Assembly: GCA_019739295.1 (NCBI GenBank)
Contig: JAHHDV010000002.1
Span: forward strand, 1-40,469
DNA: 40,469 nucleotides
Reading direction: 5' to 3'
From: Taibaiella sp.
GTDB lineage: Bacteria > Bacteroidota > Bacteroidia > Chitinophagales > Chitinophagaceae
The notes under the pieces were generated by a model. The model was not told the DNA's origin. It saw nothing but the letters and a program-made list of their open reading frames with translations, and did not search any database. A program made the position numbers and the translations under genes. Positions 16,476-25,636 of this stretch are shown piece after piece. The first letter of the stretch is position 1; each line of letters starts with the position of its first letter.

Positions 16476-18401
16476 TTAATGTTTTACAAATTTAACTTTG
16501 ATCTCACCCTCATTCGTATGAATATTCACAAAATAAGTACCAGCGGTAAAATTGGTTACATCAATTGTTTTTACATTATTACCTAAAGCGATCTTATCTT
16601 GTTGTGTATATACTTCCTGACCCAGAATATTAACAACAGAAATAGTCGCATCTAAAGTAGTCTTGCTGCCAAAGCTAATGTTCAAATTAGAACTTGCAGG
16701 ATTAGGGTATGCTTTAAGATCGCTGACAGTAGCTACTGTGTTGCTGATAGATAACACAGGTAATAAAGAAGGAGTTGCAGACATACTGGAGTTCAGTGCT
16801 ACACCATCTTCACCCAACAAAGTGAAAGAATACTGGAGGTTCTCTTCTGTCCAGGAAGATCCCAATGCTGCAGTTAGAGTAATATTATAAGTCTCTCCTG
16901 CTTCCATAACAGATGGAATATCTGTAGAAGATCCTGCAGGGGTATTGGCATATCTCGCTACGAAATGATATTTAGTATTCGGAACTTCGTATGGCTGATC
17001 ATCCCAACCTTCAAGGCTTCCCTGATCAGAAGCAAATGCATCTGAATAATAATTCACCTGATCCCAGGAGGTTTCAGCAGGTCCTGATAAATTACTTTCA
17101 GTAATTACGAACAAGCCTTTAGCATTATTAATCTCAACAGCAGGTACAATGCTTACCGGAATCGTTACGGTAGAGCCGGATACAGTGGGTGTACCCAGGG
17201 TCACCTCAGCAAATGCGAAATAATCTTTTAACAGATCATAGTAATCAAATAGATCACTTGGATCAGCTACATATTTCCTGTCTATTACCATGCTTGGATA
17301 CCCGGTGATCATACCACCGATAAAAGAATTATAAGCAGCTACCACCATCGGGTCTCCGTTATGTACTGCTATTTGAGTAGCCGTATTCGGATGTTCTTCA
17401 GCAAAGTTATCCATAGCTACCGTACCACGAGGACAGAATCCGCACCATGTGCCGGTACCTTCCTCGAACAGGATTCTCTTGGTTGGCCAGGTTCCTACCG
17501 CGATAACTTCTGCAGGAAGTTCATTATTGTCTTCATTGACATCATCTGTCAGTTCTACCCATACGGTAATGGGATAAGTAGTTTCTGCAGTACTTGGCAC
17601 GAATGGTACACTATGTGTAAAGGTACCGGCAGAGAAAGGAGGAATCGGATCCCCGGAATAGGTATAAGACTCTATAGGACCAGATCCTTGTTGATATTTC
17701 ACTACGAAGGTAGAGATCGCTTCACTTCCTTCATTGAATACGGAGCCGGCAATCTCTACATCTTCACCTACCATCTGGTATACATCCGCGGAACCAGGCG
17801 CAGGAGATACGCTAGTTAGAGCAATTTCGTTTTCTGAAACCTCAAATACAGATATATTATCAATACCTGCACCAAATAACCAACCGCCGGCGTCAGAATA
17901 CCTGAATCCTAAAATAACATCAGATTCTCCAACTAAAGAACTTAAGTCAAAAAATCTGGTAGCCCAGGGAGTTTCCTCATTAGCAGGAATAGCTTCTATC
18001 TCTGTCCAGGATGAACCTCCATCGGTAGAATACTCCAACGTTAAAGTTTCGGTATCTCCCTCATAGGTTCCGTTAAAATAATAGAAATCTGCTTTTAAAT
18101 AAGGTGAAGTAGCAGAGGAAAGATCCAAACCTGGTAATTCAAGAAGCTGGTCGTTGTAATCCGCGTTGTCTTTATCATCATTGATACCCAACATACGGCC
18201 TGTGGTAGAGGTCATAGGAAATGAACTTGTACCCAACGTGGAGCCAGTCCCGCTTTTCCAGCCTGCTCCTGTCTGATCCCAGCCTGTTGGTAACGCTGTA
18301 CCAGTGGTCGATTCAAAATCATCAGAATAATAAACTGTCTGCGCTATAGCGGTGGACAACCCTGCACTTAATGCAATGGTAAAGAGTAATTGTTTTTTCA
18401 T
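16476..18401 (-). CDS. T9SS-secreted Omp28-like protein with thioredoxin-type CxxC
   Basis: Predicted exported protein of 641 residues. Signal peptide MKKQLLFTIALSAGLSTAIAQ; residues about 22-190 form a jelly-roll domain (DDFESTTG..., YLKADFYYF, DNISVFE), as in cleaved-adhesin or choice-of-anchor proteins; about 190-300 a beta-sandwich repeat; about 305-420 an Omp28-like thioredoxin fold with GTWCGFCPRG (Cys320, Cys323) and GYPSMVIDRK. The last 75 residues are a T9SS type A sorting domain (LKAYPNPASSNLNISF, then NILGQEVYTQ, TAGTYFVNIHTNEG, VKFVKH). So it is delivered to the surface or medium by the T9SS. Possible role in extracellular disulfide chemistry is inference. Confidence 0.92.
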   Translation of the reverse strand: MKKQLLFTIALSAGLSTAIAQTVYYSDDFESTTGTALPTGWDQTGAGWKSGTGSTLGTSSFPMTSTTGRMLGINDDKDNADYNDQLLELPGLDLSSATSPYLKADFYYFNGTYEGDTETLTLEYSTDGGSSWTEIEAIPANEETPWATRFFDLSSLVGESDVILGFRYSDAGGWLFGAGIDNISVFEVSENEIALTSVSPAPGSADVYQMVGEDVEIAGSVFNEGSEAISTFVVKYQQGSGPIESYTYSGDPIPPFSAGTFTHSVPFVPSTAETTYPITVWVELTDDVNEDNNELPAEVIAVGTWPTKRILFEEGTGTWCGFCPRGTVAMDNFAEEHPNTATQIAVHNGDPMVVAAYNSFIGGMITGYPSMVIDRKYVADPSDLFDYYDLLKDYFAFAEVTLGTPTVSGSTVTIPVSIVPAVEINNAKGLFVITESNLSGPAETSWDQVNYYSDAFASDQGSLEGWDDQPYEVPNTKYHFVARYANTPAGSSTDIPSVMEAGETYNITLTAALGSSWTEENLQYSFTLLGEDGVALNSSMSATPSLLPVLSISNTVATVSDLKAYPNPASSNLNISFGSKTTLDATISVVNILGQEVYTQQDKIALGNNVKTIDVTNFTAGTYFVNIHTNEGEIKVKFVKH

Positions 18402-18451
18402 TATGAATTATTGTTTAAAAACTAAAAAAAGGTATTTACTCAAATAAAAGA

Positions 18452-19190
18452 TTAGTTGTTGACTACAAATTTCCGGGTAGCGATATGTTCACCGGATTTT
18501 CCCAATACGTGTACAAAATAATGACCACTTGTAATATTTCCCAATTCAGATATTTTATAAATCTCCTGGTGAGTGGATAAGTTCAGGATTCCGATTTGTT
18601 TTCCCAGGATATCAGTGATGACCATATTTTGGGCATTGAGTTCTTTTGATATGAAGATATTCAAATCCTGAACCTGTGAACCGGGGTTCGGATATACACC
18701 TACCCTGTGATCATCCATAGGGATAACGGAAATACCCAAAGGTGATTTACTTACCAAATAATAAGCAGTATCCTCCTGGTTATCCGTACTGATCTTGAAC
18801 CTGAAGACGACTTCAGCATTTTCATCAGTGGTTTCAATATACATTTGCAGCTTCAGCTCGGATATCGCACCCGCTGCCAACTCACCGCTGGTGACCGGAT
18901 TTCCTTCATACCACAGGTTCGGTGAACTGGAAGTATAGCATGTCACATTATCACAAAAACCCTGAAAAGCCCATGAACTCGGAAGAACCTCAGGATTTAA
19001 TAATTGCCAGGTATAAGTATAGCTCATATCTGAGGTATTGGTTAAAGTATTTTCCACAGGGATAATCTCAAAGGCGTCAACAGTACCTTCAGTATAAGCA
19101 AATGCCGTATCATGAGCAAACTCAAAAATCCTGCGCTTCTGCCATCAACGGCAGCACTGCAATCGAAAGAAAAGGTAAAATCTTTTTCAC
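18452..19190 (-). CDS. T9SS type A sorted secreted protein, frame broken by one extra base
   Basis: Secreted protein of about 245 residues with no recognised enzymatic domain. A GTG at 19188-19190 opens a signal peptide KKILPFLSIAVLPLMAEAQ. After AQDF the frame ends at TGA. Removing one base of the A5 run 19124-19128 gives EFAHDTAFAYTEGTVDAFEI and joins the rest (ENTLTNTSDMSY). The mature part contains FCDNVTCYTS, likely a disulfide, and the C-terminal sorting domain VGVYPNPGSQVQDLNIFI, ITDILGKQIG and ATRKFVVNN. It is 50 bases upstream of the Omp28-like gene, in the same direction, so the two are probably co-transcribed and exported by the same route. Confidence 0.82.
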
Positions 19191-19217
19191 AACTAAATTT
19201 TTAAATGAACTAATAAA

Positions 19218-19225
19218 TAATTTTG
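19218..19225 (+). promoter_or_regulatory. candidate -7 box for folC
   Basis: TAATTTTG fits TAnnTTTG, 53 bases before ATG 19279 in the 88-base divergent gap. No TTTG at -33. Confidence 0.35.
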
Positions 19226-19278
19226 GAGTTTTAAAGTTACAATTATTTTTACATTACACAATATATAAAAAAAAGTTA

Positions 19279-20587
19279 ATGACCTATAATCAGGCAGTGG
19301 AATTGATCTTCGAACAATTACCTGCATACAGCAAAGTTGGTAGAACTGCCATAAAATCAGGTTTATATAATATTGACAGGCTGTGTGCCTATTTGGATGA
19401 TCCTCAAAAAAAATTCTCTTCTATTCACGTGGCGGGAACCAATGGAAAAGGTAGTACCTGCCATATTCTTTCAGCCATTTTTACCCATTGTGGCTATAAA
19501 ACGGGGTTATATACCAGTCCCCATCTCAATAACATCCGGGAACGGTGCCGGATTGACGGACAAATGGTTTCAGAATCTATTTTTACAGAGTTTGTAGAAA
19601 AAATACAGCCTGTCCTGAACCATATTCTGCCCAGCTACTTCGAGCTCAACGTAGCATTGGCTTTTTTACGCCTTTGCAAAGGAAAATGTCGATATCGCGA
19701 TCATAGAAACAGGGCTGGGTGGCAGGATGGACAGCACCAATATCATCCTGCCTGAACTATCTGTGATCACGCATATCGCTTTGGATCATACCGATATTCT
19801 TGGTGATACTTTAGAGAAAATAGCCCAGGAGAAAGCCGGGATCATTAAATCCCGCACACCTGTTGTGATCGGCAAGACACAAGATGAAACCCAAAAAGTA
19901 TTTGTGGATACCGCATTATCCAAAGGATCCAATATTGTCTTTGCCGATGAGCTCTTTACCCTTGTCAAAACCCATTCTCCCAAAGACATACCCGCTTTAT
20001 ATAAATGCGTGCAGCACAATGAAAATAAAATATGGACTGTAAGTACGGACCTTCAGGGAGACTTTCAGATGTATAATATTGCTACTGCGCTCACAGCTGT
20101 CCAGGTAATGCAGGCTAAAGGCTGGAACGTAGATATCGCCAGATCTATTGAGGCTTTGGCCAAAGTCAAGCCCCTTTCCGGTCTGAAAGGCAGGTGGGAT
20201 TTTTTCAGAAAGAATATCATCCTGGATGTAGCCCACAACCCCGATGGAATTCATCAGGTAGTGGAAAACCTGCATCATCTCAAAGGCAACCTGAAGTTCA
20301 TCTTCGGTGCGGCAAAAGATAAGGATGTACTTCAGTCCGTAAAATTACTGCCAAAGGATGCGCTGTATTTTATTACCCAGGCCCAGGTTCCCCGTGCTAA
20401 ACCCGTATCCGAATTGGAAATCATATTCCGGCAGCAGGATCTTCAATACCAGAGCTTCCCTACCGTGTCCGAATGTGTACAGGAGGCATATGATCATCTC
20501 CAGGATGAAGACCTTCTGATCATTATCGGGAGCTTTTTTATCGTAGGTGAGGCATACGACTGGTTAGAGAAAAATGTTTCACCGTAA
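19279..20587 (+). CDS. folC: bifunctional folylpolyglutamate/dihydrofolate synthase, frame broken by one extra base
   Basis: ATP-dependent ligase adding glutamate to folates (and to dihydropteroate). ATG 19279 starts MTYNQAVELIFEQLPAYSKV. The P-loop is HVAGTNGKGSTCHIL. After NVALAF the frame goes wrong at the T6 run 19662-19667; with five T it reads ALAFYAFAKENVDIAIIET and then GLGGRMDSTNI, the Mur-ligase-type motif, for a product of 435 residues, normal for the family. The C-terminal part has LDVAHNPDGIHQVVENL, as expected. An essential gene of this type is unlikely to be truly disrupted. Positions upstream of 19279 in the same frame do not look coding. Confidence 0.92.
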
Positions 20588-20750
20588 AGGCATTAAGATC
20601 TGATCCTTGCCCGATATCCCTTTTGATGTTCTTGTCTCCCGGAATGACAGGGACATAATAAAAACTTAAAAGGATAATGGTGCGATACCCCTTTTGTAAT
20701 CATAATTGTTATTAGTATTGAATGTACCTTCAGGCCGATGGAAACAACTA
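20588..20750. other. noncoding gap between folC and the 20751-21003 fragment
   Basis: 163 bases without a convincing ORF. A weak inverted repeat AAAAGG...CCTTTT around GGTGCGATACC (near 20668-20695) may serve as a terminator for the converging genes. Nothing else seen. Confidence 0.3.
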
Positions 20751-21003
20751 TTATCGCATGCTGTTTCCGATAACCTGCCCATAGCAGACTATTTCTAACG
20801 GCATCGTTCCATCGTCATTTTGAAGGGTAAATTCCTTCACCCCTATCACCAGCCTGCCTGATGGTCAGAAAAGTATTCTCTGAAGTGGGAAAGAAGCGCA
20901 TATCCCAATTCCCTTTACCCGCATTGTATATTAATTGGTTGATCCAAATAGGTGATGAAAGGTTTGGTTGAAAGATACTGGGGGTTGATATATTCACCCG
21001 CAT
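20751..21003 (-). pseudogene. broken small gene of unknown family
   Basis: I do not recognise the family. From ATG 21003 the minus strand reads MRVNISTPSIFQPNLSSPIW and on through KGNWDMRFFPTSENTFLTIR and QAGDRGEG. There the frame must drop one base in GGAATTT (20829-20835) to continue FTLQNDDGTMPLEIVCYGQV to the stop at 20751-20753, about 83 residues. The restored C-terminus reads smoothly, which argues that the slip is real damage or error and the gene is genuine. The true start may be further upstream (AKKINYRKLIPGN in a shifted frame), so an N-terminal part could be missing. No neighbours explain it. Confidence 0.4.
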
Positions 21004-21159
21004 ATTCCCTGGGATTAGCTTCCTGTAAATTTATTTTTTTAGCAACCAAAATCCTGCAAAAAAACGCGCGAAGGTAAGAAAAATATAATTATAAAATAAT
21101 TATTATAATCCTTGGATTATGCTTCCGTTTGAAATAAATTAGTCCTAATTTTTTTGATT

Positions 21160-22284
21160 ATGATCATAGGAATACTTAAAGAAAATCCTGAAGAAACACG
21201 CGTCTCCATACTTCCTGAACACATCAGCCTGCTTCAAAAGATGAAAGCAGAGGTATGGGTCGAAGCCGGGTCCGGCGAAAGGTCATTTGCTGAAGATCAG
21301 AAATACGGGGAGGCAGGAGCCACCATCTCAGACCGGCAGCAGATTCTTGAAAAAGCTACTATTCTGCTTTCTATACACCATCCTGAAGCATCTGCTTTTA
21401 CTGCCACTTCAGGAAAAGTCTGGCTGGGTCTTTTCCAGGTATTGAATCATCCGGATATCATCCGGGCCGGCGAATCCGGCAGGAATACGATCTTCAGTCT
21501 GGATTTATTACCCAGGACCACCCGTGCCCAAAGTATGGATGTACTGAGCTCACAGGCCAATATAGCCGGATACAAAGCGGTCATTACAGGCGCTCTTTTC
21601 TATCCCAGATACTTCCCTATGTTTATGACTGCGGCAGGAAGTATCCCACCGGCTAAGGTTTTAATACTGGGCGCAGGAGTAGCAGGGCTTCAGGCCATAG
21701 CTACTGCCAAGCGTCTCGGTGCGGTAGTAGAAGTATTTGATACAAGACCGGCGGTAAAGGAAGAGGTCATGAGCCTCGGTGCCAAATTTGTCGAAATAGA
21801 AGGAGCCGCAGATGCCAGCAAAGCAGGTGGCTATGCAGTGGAACAGTCTGAAGAATTCTTAAAAAGACAAAAAGAAAAAATTGCAGAATCCGTCAGGAAA
21901 GCGGATGTAATCATTACTACTGCTCAGATACCGGGGAAAAAAGCTCCCGTCCTGATAACGAACGAGATGATCAGGAACATGCGGAACGGCTCTGTGATCA
22001 TTGACCTTGCAGCAGCTACAGGAGGCAATACGGAAGCTACGGAAAATAACCAGACCATTACCCAAAACGGCGTAACCATCATCGGGAATTCAAACCTGCC
22101 CGCTACCATGCCATCAGATGCCAGCAAAGTATATGGCAAGAATATCTGTAATTTTTTGCAGCTTATTATTGATGCGGAAGGACAGCTGAAGCTCAACTTT
22201 GAAGATGATCTCGTAGCAGGCTCTTGTCTCACGCATAACGGCCAGTTGATCAATGAGCGTGTCAAATCTATTTTAAACCTTTAA
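21160..22284 (+). CDS. pntAA: NAD(P) transhydrogenase subunit alpha part 1 (NAD-binding domain I)
   Basis: Soluble NAD(H)-binding domain of the proton-translocating transhydrogenase, which uses the proton gradient to make NADPH from NADH. About 374 residues from ATG 21160 (a TTG at 21154 would add two residues). It starts MIIGILKENPEETRVSILPE, shared with alanine dehydrogenases, and has the Rossmann motif LILGAGVAGLQAIATAKRLG and the mobile-loop region with SKAGGYAVEQSEEF. In this organism the alpha subunit is split, with the membrane part in the next gene 15 bases on. First gene of pntAA-pntAB-pntB. Confidence 0.96.
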   Translation: MIIGILKENPEETRVSILPEHISLLQKMKAEVWVEAGSGERSFAEDQKYGEAGATISDRQQILEKATILLSIHHPEASAFTATSGKVWLGLFQVLNHPDIIRAGESGRNTIFSLDLLPRTTRAQSMDVLSSQANIAGYKAVITGALFYPRYFPMFMTAAGSIPPAKVLILGAGVAGLQAIATAKRLGAVVEVFDTRPAVKEEVMSLGAKFVEIEGAADASKAGGYAVEQSEEFLKRQKEKIAESVRKADVIITTAQIPGKKAPVLITNEMIRNMRNGSVIIDLAAATGGNTEATENNQTITQNGVTIIGNSNLPATMPSDASKVYGKNICNFLQLIIDAEGQLKLNFEDDLVAGSCLTHNGQLINERVKSILNL

Positions 22285-22299
22285 TCAATTACCCTAATT

Positions 22300-22599
22300 A
22301 TGCTTTCTTTTATCCAGGAATACCAAGAAATGATTTATGTAGTGATCCTCATGATCTTCGTCGGGATCGAAGTGATCGGAAGAGTGCCGAGCGTGCTGCA
22401 CACGCCACTGATGAGTGGCGCCAATGCCATCCACGGCGTAGTCATCATAGGAGCCATCATTGTAATGGGAAGCGCAGATACCAGCAATTACCTGGCTTTG
22501 GTATTGGGTTTTCTTGCTGTTATCCTCGGCACCCTCAATGTCGTAGGAGGATTTGTAGTAACAGACAGAATGCTGGAGATGTTCAAAAAAAGAAAATAA
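22300..22599 (+). CDS. pntAB: NAD(P) transhydrogenase subunit alpha part 2 (membrane)
   Basis: Short membrane subunit of 99 residues with three to four helices. Typical segments are VILMIFVGIEVIGRVPSVLH, then TPLMSGANAIHGVVIIGAII, and NYLALVLGFLAVILGTLNVVGGF, which match the PntAB family; the SGANAIHG motif contributes to the proton path. It lies between pntAA (15 bases) and pntB (71 bases), as in other split-alpha operons. Complete. Confidence 0.95.
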   Translation: MLSFIQEYQEMIYVVILMIFVGIEVIGRVPSVLHTPLMSGANAIHGVVIIGAIIVMGSADTSNYLALVLGFLAVILGTLNVVGGFVVTDRMLEMFKKRK

Positions 22600-22670
22600 C
22601 ACCTTCTATTAAAGCTATTTCTTCCTCCTCCTCACTCTTTTAAACCACCATCTTCTCAGTAATCATTATT

Positions 22671-24074
22671 ATGGAACAGCAAATACTCATTTTCATTTAT
22701 ATCATCGCATCTGTCAGTTTCATCTTTGGCCTGAAGATGCTGTCCCATCCTTCTACAGCACGCAAAGGCAATCTGGTAGCAGCCGGTGGTATGACATTAG
22801 CTATTTTTGCAACAATATTTTTATACAGAACTGCGGATGGAAATCATTTAGGAAACTATAGCTGGATATTTGGTGGTTTGGTGATCGGTACAGTGCTCGG
22901 ATTTCTGGCTGCCAAGAAAGTCCAGATGACCGCTATGCCGGAAATGGTCAGCCTCTTCAATGGAATGGGAGGCGCCTGCGCAGCTTTGATTTCACTGGTA
23001 GAATTTGATCACCTTTCTCATCTGCCGGTCGAAAGTATTTCCCAGGGAATGCTCGTAGTGATCGTACTTGGATTAATCATTGGTTCGGTATCCTTCTCGG
23101 GAAGCATGATCGCCTGGGGAAAATTAAACGGGAAGATAAAAGACAGGTCTTTTGCAGGGCAGAGTATATTGAATCTATTAATCCTGCTTGCTGCAGTAGT
23201 AACAGCCATTGTCCTGGTCTTCCATCCGGAAATGACCTATTTGATTTATATTATATTAGGGTTCTCCTTGCTTTATGGTATATTATTCGTAATGCCGATT
23301 GGAGGAGCGGATATGCCTGTAGTGATTTCCCTGCTCAACTCATTTACGGGAGTAGCTGCAGCATTCGGTGGATTCCTGTATGACAATAAAGTAATGCTTA
23401 CCGGAGGTATCCTGGTGGGCGCTGCCGGGACATTGCTGACCATTCTGATGTGTAAGGCTATGAACAGATCATTGAAGAATGTACTTATCGGGTCATTTGG
23501 CAATAAAAGCAGCAATGCCGGTACCGGCAATTCAGAAATGGGCACATATAAAGAGATCAGCATTAGCGATACGGCCATGGCGATGTCCTATGCCAATAAA
23601 GTTATTATTGTACCCGGATATGGCCTGGCCGTAGCCCAGGCACAGCACACCTGCCATGAGCTGGAAAAGCTGCTGGATGAGAAAGGTGTGGAAGTAATTT
23701 ATGCGATTCACCCCGTAGCAGGGAGGATGCCGGGACATATGAATGTATTGCTCGCTGAGGCTGATGTCTCCTATGATAAGCTTCAGGAGATGGAAGTAGT
23801 CAACGATGAATTCAAGACGACAGATGTGGTATTGGTATTGGGTGCTAATGACGTAGTGAACCCTGCGGCTAAGAATGATCCTGCCTCACCCATTTATGGT
23901 ATGCCTATTCTCGAAGTGGAAGATGCTAAAAATGTAATTGTCAATAAACGGAGTATGAAACCGGGATATGCAGGTATAGAAAATGCCTTGTTTTTCCAGC
24001 CTAAAACATCCATGCTATTCGGAGATGCCAAGAAAGTGCTGCAGGAATTATGTACTGAGATGAAGTCCATTTAA
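22671..24074 (+). CDS. pntB: NAD(P) transhydrogenase subunit beta
   Basis: 467-residue subunit with about nine membrane helices (residues 1-270) and a C-terminal NADP(H)-binding domain III. Membrane motifs include AMPEMVSLFNGMGGACAAL and the SGSMIAWGKLNGKI loop. Domain III has VIIVPGYGLAVAQAQH, then IHPVAGRMPGHMNVLLAEA, and KRSMKPGYAGIENALFF, the NADP-binding signature. Closes the pnt operon and supplies NADPH with the two upstream subunits. Full family length. The next gene starts 102 bases on and is unrelated. Confidence 0.97.
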   Translation: MEQQILIFIYIIASVSFIFGLKMLSHPSTARKGNLVAAGGMTLAIFATIFLYRTADGNHLGNYSWIFGGLVIGTVLGFLAAKKVQMTAMPEMVSLFNGMGGACAALISLVEFDHLSHLPVESISQGMLVVIVLGLIIGSVSFSGSMIAWGKLNGKIKDRSFAGQSILNLLILLAAVVTAIVLVFHPEMTYLIYIILGFSLLYGILFVMPIGGADMPVVISLLNSFTGVAAAFGGFLYDNKVMLTGGILVGAAGTLLTILMCKAMNRSLKNVLIGSFGNKSSNAGTGNSEMGTYKEISISDTAMAMSYANKVIIVPGYGLAVAQAQHTCHELEKLLDEKGVEVIYAIHPVAGRMPGHMNVLLAEADVSYDKLQEMEVVNDEFKTTDVVLVLGANDVVNPAAKNDPASPIYGMPILEVEDAKNVIVNKRSMKPGYAGIENALFFQPKTSMLFGDAKKVLQELCTEMKSI

Positions 24075-24176
24075 ATGAATTATTAAAAAATAAGGAAGTA
24101 TACTATTTGAAAATAAATGCTATTATTTTTAAACTATAATTCACAACGTCATTTTTTAATACCATAAACGAATAAT

Positions 24177-25490
24177 ATGGAAAATTTAATCAATATTGTA
24201 AAAAGCCTTTTTACCGGCAATGTTACCAATGGTTTAGCAGATCAACTGGGAGAAGATGAAGGCAATATTCACAAAGGGATCAATGCCGTTATCCCTTCTG
24301 TCCTGGCAGGGCTTCTTCACCGTAGCGGTGATACAGACTTCGACCTTTCCGGTATCGTCCATGGTGCTCAGGAGATCACAGGTGGTTCCAATACCGATCT
24401 GACCAGTATCCTGGAAAGAACTACCGAAGGCAACAACGACCCTTCTTCCTGGATGGCACAGGGAATGCATTGGTTTCAAAGTATCTTCGGAGATAGATCA
24501 GACGATCTTACGAATACGATTTCATCCTTTTCCGGGCTCAAAAGTTCTTCTGCCGCTACCCTGATCAGCACTGCGCTGCCCTTTATCCTTTCCATGATTG
24601 GAAGAAAAAGTGCTGACGGTACCAGGCAGGACCTGGTTTCCTATCTTTCATCCCAAAAGGGGAATATCATGTCTTCTATACCCTCAGGGTTCAATCTGGC
24701 CGGCGTTTTGGGCTTAGGCAGCCTCTCAGAATTATACCATACAGCTACCGGTGATCATGCTACGCCTGAGTACCGATCATCTGCAACTACTCAGGAATAT
24801 ACGGAAGGAAAACAAGGTGGCGGGTGGATCTGGCTGCTCCTCCTGGCACTGGTTGGCCTGGCATTGTGGTACTTTCTTAAAGACGGCTGCAATAAGGCTG
24901 AGATACCTGAAAATCCCGAACCCAAAGTTGCGGATTCCGCTCCGGCCGCTCAGGAGCCCGTTACAGCACCTATGAATATCAAAGGAAAACTGGAAAACGG
25001 CAACTGGATCTATGATGTAGGTGCGGAGCAAGTGATCAGGCTGGCAGATGGCTCCGAAATGAAAGTAGGAGAAAACAGTACAGAAGCCAGGTTGTTTGCT
25101 TTCCTTTCAGATACCGGCACCAAAGTATCCGAAGATAAGACCCATGGATGGATTACCCTGGACAGGGTATATTTCGAAACCGGTAAAGATGTTCTGACCG
25201 GGAGTTCTGCGCAGCAATTAAAAAATATTGCTATGATCCTGAAGAACTTCCCCAATGCCGAAGCCAAATTTGGAGGATATACGGATAATACGGGTTCTGA
25301 TGAAATAAATGTGCCTTTAAGTGACAAGCGCGCTAAAATAGCTGCTGATCAGGTCATAAAAGAAGGTGCAGATCGATCTCATATAGCATCTGAAGGGTAT
25401 GGCGCTCAGCACCCCGTCTGCCCGGGAAACAGCACTGATGAATGTAAAGCGCAAAACAGGAGAGTAGATATCAGGATAACTGCCAAATGA
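24177..25490 (+). CDS. DUF937 / OmpA fusion protein
   Basis: Fusion of 437 residues. Residues about 1-195 are DUF937-like: helical, starting MENLINIVKSLFTGNVTNGL and with VIPSVLAGLLHRSG. Residues about 216-234 form one membrane helix (WIWLLLLALVGLALWYFLK). After a Pro/Ala-rich linker comes an OmpA-like peptidoglycan-binding domain (about 325-437) with VYFETGKDVLTGSSAQQL, then GGYTDNTGSDEINVPLSDKR and NRRVDIRI. There is no signal peptide, so the protein probably crosses the inner membrane once, DUF937 in the cytoplasm and OmpA in the periplasm. Its job is unknown; the layout would let a cytoplasmic module be tied to the cell wall. Strong terminator downstream. Confidence 0.9.
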   Translation: MENLINIVKSLFTGNVTNGLADQLGEDEGNIHKGINAVIPSVLAGLLHRSGDTDFDLSGIVHGAQEITGGSNTDLTSILERTTEGNNDPSSWMAQGMHWFQSIFGDRSDDLTNTISSFSGLKSSSAATLISTALPFILSMIGRKSADGTRQDLVSYLSSQKGNIMSSIPSGFNLAGVLGLGSLSELYHTATGDHATPEYRSSATTQEYTEGKQGGGWIWLLLLALVGLALWYFLKDGCNKAEIPENPEPKVADSAPAAQEPVTAPMNIKGKLENGNWIYDVGAEQVIRLADGSEMKVGENSTEARLFAFLSDTGTKVSEDKTHGWITLDRVYFETGKDVLTGSSAQQLKNIAMILKNFPNAEAKFGGYTDNTGSDEINVPLSDKRAKIAADQVIKEGADRSHIASEGYGAQHPVCPGNSTDECKAQNRRVDIRITAK

Positions 25491-25513
25491 TCCTGAGCAT
25501 AACTTAAATCATT

Positions 25514-25542
25514 AAAAAGGCCGGTTCAAGACCGGCGTTTTT
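25514..25542 (+). terminator. terminator after the DUF937/OmpA gene
   Basis: Stem GCCGGT (25520-25525) with ACCGGC (25531-25536), extended by flanking A5 and T5 runs, 5-base loop. Followed by GTTTTT on the plus strand. It may also end the leftward aroC transcript. Confidence 0.8.
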
Positions 25543-25636
25543 AATGAAAAACCGGGGTCTGGAACATAGAACTACAGGAAAGACCATAAAAGTTCATTAC
25601 ATTCTGAACACGTCGACGAAGCCGGAATTGCCGGCC

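Noticed and set aside
22294..22602. Minus-strand ORF covering pntAB exactly
   Set aside because: Antisense shadow of a well-supported membrane subunit; His/Asp/Tyr-rich sequence as expected from reversed hydrophobic codons.
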